Below, piece after piece: positions 55,941 to 64,000 of a stretch of DNA of 64,000 nt. How positions within the stretch are numbered: position 1 is the first letter of the stretch; the number at the start of each line of letters is the position of its first letter. The notes beneath the pieces are model-generated. The model was not told where the DNA came from. It was given only the letters and a program-made list of their open reading frames with translations, and ran no database searches. A program made the position numbers and the translations under genes. The DNA is from CALUVN01 sp944323595 (GTDB lineage: Bacteria > Cyanobacteriota > Vampirovibrionia > Gastranaerophilales > Gastranaerophilaceae), in contig OZ006972.1 of NCBI GenBank assembly GCA_963931255.1, positions 496,001 to 560,000 on the forward strand, given 5' to 3'.

Positions 55941-58422
55941 TTACTCCCTGAAAGTTATATCAGCATAAGTTTTTTGAAGTTTACTTCTTATTGAATTCAT
56001 TTGCCCTTCAATAACTTCATCAGTTAATGTTGCATTAGTATCCTGCAAGTGAATTCTGAATGCCAGAGATTTAAAGCCGTCTTTAATATGTTCGCCCTGA
56101 TAAACATCAAAAAACTTCACTACCTTTGAATATATTCTGCTGAACAGCACCTTTGATTACACGTTGAATGTCGTCAAAAGTTACATCATCGTTTATGATA
56201 AACGCAAGGTCACGTCTTACTTCAGGGAATTGAGGAAGTTTCTTAAATCTTGGTACGCTTTCTTTAATAATAGCTATAATTTCATCTAAATCAAGTTTAA
56301 ATATAAACGCATCTTGATTTAACTTCAATTTATCTTTCAAAATCGGATGAATTTGTCCGAAATAACCGACAGGCTGCGGATTCTTACCAAGCACAGTTAC
56401 AACTGCACTCTTATACGGATGCATTGTTGTATGTGTTGAAGCAAGAGATGATTTATCAAGCGGAACAAGTTTTATTCGTTTTTCAACTCCGAGTTCCGTG
56501 AACAATTTTTCCATAATACCTTTTACTGTGTAAAAATCGGTTTCTGCAGTTTGCTGCCAGAGCGAATGTTCAACTTTTCCGGTAATAACACCTCCAAGAA
56601 TTCTGTTTTCTTCAACACCGGAAGATTTTTCATCCGCTTCACCCGTTTTATAATAAGTTCTGCCAATTTCATAAGCCCAGAAATCTTTTTGTCCGTTGTC
56701 ATAATTGTATTTCATACAGTTAAGAACACTGGCTGCCATTGTCTGGCGAAGCATTGCATAATCTTCACTGGCAGGATTGCAGACATAAACAGCTTTTTCT
56801 TCATCATAAGGTATCATAAATTTATCGAGAAGTGGTTTGCCTATTAAAGAACTTGTGATAATTTCATTCAAACCTGATGACAGCATAATTTCATGTACTT
56901 TTTTGATAATTTTTTCTTCCAGAGAAATTTCCGGAGTCTGGGATTTGTTAGGAAGCGACGGTGCAATTTTATCATATCCGTTAATTCTTGCTATCTCTTC
57001 AATCAAATCAATCTCGCGTGTCACATCGCCGGCTCTGAATGACGGGACTCTGAATTTCGCCGCGGCATCATTTCCGCCGAGTTTTTCAAACCCTAACTTT
57101 TCAAGGATAGTAATACATTTTTCCGGCTCTATTGAGCAGCCTAGAATTCTTTTAATTTGAGCAAATCTCAGTGTAATTTCAATAGGTTCAAGTTTATTTT
57201 CGCCGGCTTCAACAACACCCACAACTTCTGCATCGGCGTATTCTGTCAAAAGCTGCATTGCACGCATAAGAGCAGGTTTTACTGCTTCTATATCCACGCC
57301 GCGTTCAAATCTTGAGCAGGCTTCACTCTTATATCCGACACTGCGTGAACTTTTTCTGTTGCTTTGCGGAGTAAAATATGCAGCTTCCAGCGCCATAGCA
57401 GTTGTATTATCATCAATTTCAGAATTCATACCGCCGAATACTCCGGCAATACAAACTCCCTTTTCTCTGTCGGCAATCAAAACGCTATCATGCGTCAGAT
57501 TACGTTCAACACCATCAAGCGTTACAATAGTTTCACCCTCTTTTGCGCGTCTTACGCAAAGATAATTGTCGAGTTTGTCATAATCAAATGCATGCAAAGG
57601 TGTTCCATATTCAAGCATCACGTAGTTTGTGATGTCAACTACGTTATTTATAGCACGTACACCTGATGCAATAAGCCTTTTCTGCATCCATTCCGGCGAC
57701 GGCTTAATTTTGATATTTTTCAAAACTCCGATTGAATAGTATTTGCACACATCTGTATCAAGAATTTCAACCTTGAAATCATTTGTTGTTAAATCCTTGG
57801 TGCATTCAATCATATTGAATTTAAGAGGTTTATTGAAAATTGCGCTGAGTTCTCTTGCGACACCGACAACAGACATTTGATCCCCTCTGTTGGCCGTAGG
57901 TGCAACGTGAATAATAGTATCTTTTTCAAATCCGAGAACATCTTCCACATTCTGTCCGATTTGAACATTCGGAAAAATTCTGTTAAGTATCAATATTCCG
58001 TCTTCGTCCTGATATTCACGTTCTGCAACCCCGAGTTCATCGTCAGAACAAAGCATACCCTGAGATTCTACCCCGCGGATAACTGCAGGTGTAAGAGTAA
58101 ACATTTCTCCTGTTTTTCTGTCAAGAACCTGACTGCCCACAGATGCATAAGGAACAATCTGCCCCTCTTTAATATTCTGTGCACCGCACACAACAGTCTT
58201 TAATCCTGTACCTGTATTTACAGTCACCAGATGAAGTCTGTCAGAATTTGGATGTGCATCAATTTTTTCAATTCTGACAGTTTTTATATTGGTAAATTTA
58301 GGTTTAACTTCTTCCAGAGCCTCAACCTCAAGACCGCTCATCGTAAGCTCATGTGCAATCTGTTCTTCTGTCACATCAGATAAGTCAACCAATTCATTTA
58401 ACCAATTTAATGATACTTGCAT
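55941..58422 (-). pseudogene. pheT: Phenylalanyl-tRNA synthetase beta subunit, with a one-base frameshift near the 3' end
   Basis: 771 codons read intact: B1 and Myf-type tRNA-binding domain (~40-150), B3/B4 with YTVNITG-type core, B5 near 400-470, and the catalytic-like domain. Then the frame ends at ...AVQQNIFKGSEVF. The true C-terminus (KVVKFFDVYQGEHIKDGFKS, ferredoxin-fold anticodon-binding) lies in the next frame. Removing one G in AAAGG (plus-strand CC at 56123-56124) restores an 826-residue protein. As PheT is essential, a sequencing error is more likely than gene death. pheS is not adjacent. Confidence 0.9.
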
Positions 58423-58517
58423 TTTCTATAATTCCCTCTTAATCACTATTACTTATACCAGAATTCTATAACAAATATAAACGATTGTAAAACTTAATTT
58501 ATAATACCCCTAACTCC

Positions 58518-58545
58518 TTGCTTAATATCTTTTTTGTGAGATAAT
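58518..58545 (+). promoter_or_regulatory. Possible fusA promoter
   Basis: -35 TTGCTT (58518-58523), 16-base spacer, -10 GATAAT (58540-58545), about 65 bases before the ATG. The strand opposite must carry the pheT promoter in the same 190-bp gap. Confidence 0.45.
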
Positions 58546-58609
58546 TCTTGTGAAGCTAAATATTATAAATAGCAAATGTACACAAGATATAAAAAAGGAA
58601 AAATGAAAA

Positions 58610-60700
58610 ATGGCTAGAAAAACTCCATTGGAAAAAATTAGAAACATTGGTATTGCCGCTCACATTGATGCAGGTAAAACCACTACTACAGAACGTATCT
58701 TGTTCTATACAGGGAAAACACACAAACTCGGCGAAGTTCACGATGGTGCTGCTGTAACCGACTTTATGGAACAAGAACGTGAAAGAGGTATTACAATCCA
58801 ATCTGCAGCTGTAACAGCTGAATGGAAAGGACATCAAATCAACATCATCGACACTCCTGGGCACGTTGACTTTACTATCGAAGTTGAACGTTCACTCCGT
58901 GTATTAGATGGTGTTGTTGCTGTATTCTGTGCAGTAGGCGGTGTTCAATCACAATCCGAAACTGTTTGGAGACAAGCAAATCGCTACGAAGTACCTCGTA
59001 TGGTTTTTGTTAACAAAATGGACAGAACAGGTGCTGATTTCTACAGAGTAGTTGATCAGATTAAAAACAGATTAGGTGCTAATGCATTTCCTATCAGACT
59101 TCCTATAGGAGCAGAAGATAAATTCAGAGGCTTAATTGATTTGTTCACTATGAAAGCTGAAATTTATACAAACGACCTGGGTACAGATATCAGAGAAGAA
59201 GACGTTCCTGCTGATATGCTTGAAATGGCTCAAAAATACAGAGATGAGCTTGTTGAAGCCATTGCCGCAGAAAACGACGATTTGATGGAAAAATATTTTG
59301 AAGACCCTGCATCAATCACTGTTGATGAGTTGAAAAAAGGTCTGAGAAAAGCAGTTTGCGAAAACAAAATAGTTCCTGTAACCTGCGGTACAGCATTCAA
59401 AAACAAAGGTGTTCAACTTCTTCTAGACTCAATCGTTGAATTAATGCCTTCACCGGTTGATGTTAAAGCTATTGAAGGTGAACTTGAAGACGGTACTAAA
59501 ACAGAAAGACACTCTTCTGACTCTGAACCGTTCTCAGCTCTTGCGTTCAAAGTTATGACAGACCCGTTCGTAGGTCGTTTAACATTCTTAAGAGTTTACT
59601 CAGGTATTATCACATCAGGTTCTTACGTACTTAATGCAACTAACGGCAAAAAAGAACGTATCTCAAGATTGGTTCGTATGTATGCAGACCAAAGACAGGA
59701 AGAAACTGAAGTTTACGCAGGTGATATCTGTGCTGCAGTTGGTTTGAAAGACACCACAACAGGTGATACATTATGTGATGAAAAAGCACCTATCATCCTT
59801 GAAAGAATGAGCTTCCCTGAACCGGTTATCTCTGTTGCTATTGAACCTAAAACAAAAGCTGATCAGGATAAAATGGGTATCGCTCTTCAAAAACTTGCAG
59901 AAGAAGATCCGTCATTCCGTGTAAAATCAGACACTGAAACAGGTCAAACCATTATCTCAGGTATGGGTGAACTTCACCTTGATATCATCGTTGACCGTAT
60001 GCTTAGAGAATTCAAAGTAGAAGCTAACATCGGTAAACCACAGGTCGCATACAGAGAAACTATCCGCGGCAACGCTGATCAGGATTCTAAATTTGCCCGT
60101 CAATCCGGTGGTAAAGGTCAATACGGTCACGTTAAAATCAGAATTTCACCTGCAGGCGAAAACGAAGGTTTTGTATTTGAAAACAAAATCGTCGGTGGTG
60201 CTATCCCTAAAGAATATATCGAACCTGCAAGAAAAGGTATGGAAGAAGCTCTTGAAGGCGGTATCTTAGCCGGATATCCTATGATTGACGTTAAAGTTGA
60301 ACTTTACGACGGTTCTTACCACGAAGTTGACTCTTCAGAAATGGCGTTCAAAATCGCAGGTTCTATGGCAATCAAAGAAGGCTGCCGCAAAGCTCAACCT
60401 TGCATCCTTGAACCTATGATGAAAGTTGAAATCGAAATTCCTGAAGAATTTACAGGTACAATCATCGGTGATATTTCAAGAAGACGCGGACGTGTTGAAG
60501 GTCAGGAACCTATGGGCAACACAGGTAACGTAATCGTTAGAGCACTTGTTCCGCTGGCTAACATGTTCGGTTACGCAACCGACTTGAGATCTAATACTCA
60601 AGGCCGCGGTACATTCTCTATGGAATTTAAATGCTATGAACAAGTTCCTGCTAATATCGAAAAAGAAATTATCGAAAAATCAGGAGCTGCTAAAGCTTAA
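58610..60700 (+). CDS. fusA: Elongation factor G
   Basis: 696 residues with AAAGGA upstream. G1 AHIDAGKT (17-24), the RGITIQSAAVTAEW switch region, G3 DTPGHVDFT and G4 NKMDRTGAD, then domains II-V with the RQSGGKGQYGHVKI motif of domain IV. It drives tRNA and mRNA translocation on the ribosome. It is not in the usual rpsL-rpsG-fusA-tuf cluster here. It ends with a strong terminator. Confidence 0.97.
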   Translation: MARKTPLEKIRNIGIAAHIDAGKTTTTERILFYTGKTHKLGEVHDGAAVTDFMEQERERGITIQSAAVTAEWKGHQINIIDTPGHVDFTIEVERSLRVLDGVVAVFCAVGGVQSQSETVWRQANRYEVPRMVFVNKMDRTGADFYRVVDQIKNRLGANAFPIRLPIGAEDKFRGLIDLFTMKAEIYTNDLGTDIREEDVPADMLEMAQKYRDELVEAIAAENDDLMEKYFEDPASITVDELKKGLRKAVCENKIVPVTCGTAFKNKGVQLLLDSIVELMPSPVDVKAIEGELEDGTKTERHSSDSEPFSALAFKVMTDPFVGRLTFLRVYSGIITSGSYVLNATNGKKERISRLVRMYADQRQEETEVYAGDICAAVGLKDTTTGDTLCDEKAPIILERMSFPEPVISVAIEPKTKADQDKMGIALQKLAEEDPSFRVKSDTETGQTIISGMGELHLDIIVDRMLREFKVEANIGKPQVAYRETIRGNADQDSKFARQSGGKGQYGHVKIRISPAGENEGFVFENKIVGGAIPKEYIEPARKGMEEALEGGILAGYPMIDVKVELYDGSYHEVDSSEMAFKIAGSMAIKEGCRKAQPCILEPMMKVEIEIPEEFTGTIIGDISRRRGRVEGQEPMGNTGNVIVRALVPLANMFGYATDLRSNTQGRGTFSMEFKCYEQVPANIEKEIIEKSGAAKA

Positions 60701-60724
60701 GTTTCATAATATAATTAATTTAAT

Positions 60725-60757
60725 AAAAGCCCTTTTGAAATCTTCAAAGGGGCTTTT
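60725..60757 (+). terminator. Intrinsic terminator of fusA
   Basis: 15-bp stem AAAAGCCCTTTTGAA / TTCAAAGGGGCTTTT with a 3-nt loop (ATC). Confidence 0.85.
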
Positions 60758-60781
60758 AAATTTTGATAAAAAAACTATAAT

Positions 60782-60808
60782 AAAAAACCACTTTTTAGGA
60801 AAAAGTGG
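60782..60808 (-). terminator. Intrinsic terminator of the AASQAR pseudogene
   Basis: Minus-strand stem CCACTTTTT / AAAAAGTGG with a 3-nt loop, followed by TTTTTT. Confidence 0.8.
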
Positions 60809-60885
60809 CATGGAAAAGTTACGAAATCTTATCTTATGGGAAAGGAAATCTGTCGTTTAAATTATTAACTTATATTATATTTACA

Positions 60886-62127
60886 CTATGAGAACATATT
60901 AAATGTTTTTTCTATGTTCTTATCGATTACGTTCTTGACGGAATCGTATTCTGTTTGTAAAGCTGTATGCTCTGTATCTAATTTTTTCAATTGTAAATCA
61001 ATTTTATTATCTTCATTTTCCAGACGTGTCATATCTTGTTCGTACTGAGCTTCAACCTGAGCAATAGCAACGTTCATCTTCTACTTCCTGAATGCAAGAA
61101 TCGTCAGAAAGTGTTGTGGTTACAAATTCGCCATCTTTACTTGAAAATCTTTCCACAGTAATGTACCATTCCGTAGAAATTGTTCAAAGGTATTGTTATC
61201 ATCTATAGGTGAAGTTGTAAGATCAGTTGCCTCATTATTCATGGCATTTGTTTGTGAAGCCAGAATATAATGTGTGGGATCATCTTGAGCTTTAGTCGCA
61301 TCAGTTGTATATGTAAAGAAATCAGATGAACTCATCTTATAGAAAATATTTTTAAGAAAATCCATTTCCGGAACATTTTCAGAGAATGCCGCTGTTTTTA
61401 AACCTGCACCACCAGCTGAATTTGTCGTATTTAAAGTCAGATTGCCATAGTATGCCTCAGTCAAAGCAACCGCATAATCATAAAGTTCACGCTGTTCCTG
61501 AGTTGTTCCCTCATAAGTCAGCGGAATTTGTTCAGTGCCGCCTGCACCGTCATCTACAACAGCTATAGGACATCCTGTACTATCAACCCAATCATAGTCT
61601 ACGCTGTGCTCTTCATCGCCATAATGAATACCTACAGATGTAAGATATTTATCCCAGGCTTCATGAATTTTGCTTTGTGCGGCGTCAACTTTTGCTGCAA
61701 CATCATCGTCATTGGCAGCAGCGGTTTCATCGTCTTCGGTTACAGTAATATCAGCAATAGTATAACCTAATGCCTGCATAAATTTATTATAATCGCCGTT
61801 ACTGTTAATAAAGGCCTCAGCCTGCTCTGTTGTAACAAGAATTCTTCCTTTGGTATCAGTAACACAGTATTGCAAACCACCGGCAATCTTGCCGTAATTA
61901 GTCATAAGACCATAGTTTATATCTTCATAAACTTCTTCAGAACCGTTAAAACCTGTCAAAACTGTTAACTTAGTTTTGTTTAATGCTTCATTGTAATCAG
62001 CATTTAACTGCTCAGTCTGATTGGCAAGGCTTATCTTTGTAAAAGACAAACTTTGCCCTGAGTTCTCGTTATCCGTCAAACGAGCAGTTATACTAAGAAG
62101 TCTGGCTTGTGATGCTGCCATTCCCAT
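60886..62127 (-). pseudogene. Frame-disrupted AASQAR-type protein, paralogue of 8869-10512
   Basis: Start taken at MGMAASQARLLSITARL, preceded by GAAAGG at the same distance as in the intact paralogue. An earlier ATG at 62181 lacks a site. The frame stops at ...WKDFQVKMANL. The coding signal continues one frame over (VKDGEFVTTTLSDDSCIQEV) and then returns as NVAIAQVEAQYEQDM ... NIEKTFNMF. One base missing from an A-run (61136-61138) and two from a second (~61073) would restore the reading. The C-terminal coiled coil and terminator are intact, so decay is recent, or these are sequencing errors. Confidence 0.82.
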
Positions 62128-62243
62128 AGCTTGGTTCGATCCTTTCGTTTTATCGTAACTCTGTACTATCTTATACGACATTTTTACGAAAAAACTTTAA
62201 TTTCGGGAATGGATTTTTTACATTTTGTTACAAAGCATAATTA

Positions 62244-62420
62244 TTAATTATTATGTTTTGTATCCTTGTCTACAGACGGGAAAAGACCCATTACTACCTG
62301 ATCCGCAAGTATGTTATCAGTGCCTGCGAAAAAAGCACCGAGACAAGTTAAAAATCTTGCACCGATAGGCAGAGTCTTTGCTGACCCGTTGGGGTTTTGT
62401 ACTTTCAAATTTGTCTTCAT
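62244..62420 (-). CDS. Small protein of unknown function
   Basis: 58 residues from the ATG preceded by AGGA. A longer version from 62456 is less likely. Sequence MKTNLKVQNPNGSAKTLPIG, then a hydrophobic stretch ARFLTCLGAFFAGTDNILAD, and a Lys/Asp-rich end. It could associate with the membrane. No family recognised. It lies between the AASQAR pseudogene and ileS on the same strand. Confidence 0.5.
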   Translation of the reverse strand: MKTNLKVQNPNGSAKTLPIGARFLTCLGAFFAGTDNILADQVVMGLFPSVDKDTKHNN

Positions 62421-62504
62421 AATTTCAATCCTAACTTTTACCATATATTTAAACAATTAAAACGTAGAAAAATTGACTATATTTACGTTTTGGGGTGAAA
62501 AACT

Positions 62505-62530
62505 TTTACAAAAATTAATATTTTTGTAAA
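62505..62530. terminator. Perfect palindrome, possible ileS terminator
   Basis: TTTACAAAAAT / ATTTTTGTAAA with TAAT loop. On the minus strand it is followed by AAGTTTTTC, ~80 bases after the ileS stop. A second hairpin, TGTGGAAATT / AATTTCCACA, lies at 62549-62577. Both are flanked by the motif GGGGTGAAAA. Confidence 0.5.
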
Positions 62531-62607
62531 TTTTTCGGGGTGAAAATCTGTGGAAATTTCGGAAACGAATTTCCACACATATTTTTTATTAATATTTTAC
62601 TCTCCTA

Positions 62608-64000
62608 TTATGTATTTATCGCTTCGTAACATTCATCACAAATCGTTTCAAATCCGGAATGTGAGCCTAGTTTACGGTATTTCCAGCAGCGTTCGCATTT
62701 TTCGCCTTCTGCCTTAGTTACCCAAACGGTAAATCCGTCTTCGGCGTGTTCATTAAGAACGTTATCAGGGGCTTCATCACATACGTAAGCCTGTGATGTG
62801 ATGAATATGTTGCAAAGTTCGCTTGCGTTAGCTTTTAAAACTTCCGCATCATCAGCTTTGATATGAACTGCAACTTCCAGAGAGCTTCCTACTTTTTTGT
62901 CAGCTCTGAGTGGTTCAATTGCACGTGTTACGACTTCGCGTGCTTTTAAGATTTTTGTAAAATCCTCATCAAGTTTTTCATTTTTCCATTGAGGATTAGG
63001 CTTAGCCCAATCGGAAAGAAGTATGCTTTCCAAGCCGCCGCGCTGACAGAGCGGAACATTTTGCCAGATATCTTCAGCCTGGTGAGGCATTACAGGTGTT
63101 AAAATTCTGACTAAAGCCTGTAAGGTTTCATATAATACTGTTTGGCATGCTCTTCTTGAAAGAGATTTTTTACCTGCTGTATAGAGGCGATCTTTCACAA
63201 TATCAAGATAGAACGCGCTCAAATCTACTGCTGCAAAATTTTGCAGGTGCTGGAAGTATTTATAAAATTCATAATTTTCAAATGCTTCCGTTACATTTTC
63301 AATCAAGTTATTAAGTTTATGGAGTGCGAATTTGTCAATATTTTTCAAATCGTCATACTGTACATAATCAACAGCAGGGTCGAAATCAAACAGATTTCCG
63401 AGCAAAAATCTTGCGGTATTTCTTGTTTTCTTAAAAATTTCGACAAGCTGTTTAATAATATTGTCGCCGATTTTGGTATCATTACGGTAATCTACTGAAG
63501 CTGCCCATAATCTTAATATATCAGCGCCGTAATTTTTTATAATATCATCAGGTCTGATATAGTTGCCTAAAGATTTAGACATTTTTCTGCCGTCTTCACC
63601 GAAAACAAATCCGTGAGTCAAAACTGTTTTATAAGGAGCTTTCCCTTGAGTTGCTACGGAAGTTAGAAGTGAAGACTGGAACCAGCCTCTATGCTGGTCA
63701 GAACCTTCAAGATACATTTCAACAGGAGTATGCCCGAGCTGTTCTGAACGTTTTTCTACAACAGCTCTCCAGGTAACGCCTGAATCGAACCATACATCCA
63801 TGATATCATTTTCTTTACGGAAATGTGTTTTACCGCATTTAGGACATACAAATCCTTTTGGAAGAAGTTCTTCTGCAGAATATTTTACCCATGCGTCAGA
63901 GCTTTCTTTTTCGAAAATTTTAGCAATATTTTCAATAGTTTCATCGGTTACAATGGTTTCGCCGCAATCTTCGCAATAGAATACCGGAATAGGAACACCC
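62608..64000 (-). CDS. ileS: Isoleucyl-tRNA synthetase, C-terminal part
   Basis: The frame is open to the window edge, so the first half lies outside. At least 463 residues are present. They include a zinc-ribbon-like CEDCGETI/CPKCGKTHF segment; DVWFDSG of the class I catalytic domain; GSDQHRGWFQSSL; KMSKS in GRKMSKSLGNY; the anticodon-binding helical domain; and a C-terminal zinc finger CERCWKYRKLG ... CDECYEAI. It charges tRNA(Ile) with editing of valine. The zinc-containing C-terminus is typical of bacterial-type IleRS. Confidence 0.96.
   Translation of the reverse strand, partial: GVPIPVFYCEDCGETIVTDETIENIAKIFEKESSDAWVKYSAEELLPKGFVCPKCGKTHFRKENDIMDVWFDSGVTWRAVVEKRSEQLGHTPVEMYLEGSDQHRGWFQSSLLTSVATQGKAPYKTVLTHGFVFGEDGRKMSKSLGNYIRPDDIIKNYGADILRLWAASVDYRNDTKIGDNIIKQLVEIFKKTRNTARFLLGNLFDFDPAVDYVQYDDLKNIDKFALHKLNNLIENVTEAFENYEFYKYFQHLQNFAAVDLSAFYLDIVKDRLYTAGKKSLSRRACQTVLYETLQALVRILTPVMPHQAEDIWQNVPLCQRGGLESILLSDWAKPNPQWKNEKLDEDFTKILKAREVVTRAIEPLRADKKVGSSLEVAVHIKADDAEVLKANASELCNIFITSQAYVCDEAPDNVLNEHAEDGFTVWVTKAEGEKCERCWKYRKLGSHSGFETICDECYEAINT

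Overview
The window is an AT-rich chromosome segment from a Gram-negative, non-photosynthetic relative of cyanobacteria. The best guess is Gastranaerophilales (Vampirovibrionia/Melainabacteria). Three things support this: the cyanobacteria-like 16S rRNA read from the minus strand; an outer-membrane gene set (autotransporters, TonB-ExbBD, an LptF/G permease, a lipoprotein lytic transglycosylase) in a genome with no photosynthetic genes in view; and a two-member family starting MGxAASQARxLxITAR that I associate with this group. The taxon is inferred, not tested by search.

Layout. 1-8750: late genes of a podovirus-like prophage, all on the plus strand (tail hub-like fragment, capsid, holin-like, scaffold-like, head-tail adaptor, small terminase, GNAT, portal, acidic membrane protein, large terminase, small membrane coiled-coil protein). 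The order is close to a mirror of the usual order. No integrase or lysogeny gene is present, so the element continues to the left. 8869-13023: a long secreted-type AASQAR protein, SpmA/SpmB, a zinc-ribbon protein, TspO and an orphan. 13121-18966: one rRNA operon on the minus strand (promoter, 16S, spacer without tRNA genes, 23S, 5S), followed by a 199-bp tandem duplication carrying chimeric 5S-like copies, each behind its own terminator.

19315-40200 is an envelope and surface island. Two large autotransporters share an almost identical beta-barrel and 3' flank. Each has a poly-G tract just before or inside its signal peptide, as expected for phase variation. Six copies of a ~52-bp palindromic intergenic repeat and three copies of a 20-bp palindrome surround them. 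Between them, on the minus strand, lie ftsH translationally coupled to acsD and acsC (corrinoid iron-sulfur protein subunits without the rest of the Wood-Ljungdahl set), a tonB-exbB-exbD-exbD operon, and two paralogous secreted proteins.

40230-64000 is mostly housekeeping: ftsY with an MpaA-like peptidase, a LysM protein, slt, lptF/G, gatA, dnaK, a large HEYGH metallopeptidase resembling the anthrax lethal factor catalytic domain, several small secreted or orphan proteins, a YkgJ-type cysteine-cluster protein, pheT (with one apparent frameshift), fusA, a decayed AASQAR paralogue, and the 3' part of ileS.

Caution: pheT, an essential gene, carries a one-base frameshift, and the AASQAR paralogue carries two small indels in homopolymer runs. 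Some homopolymer lengths in this assembly may therefore be wrong, including the poly-G count that decides whether the first autotransporter reads as ON or OFF.
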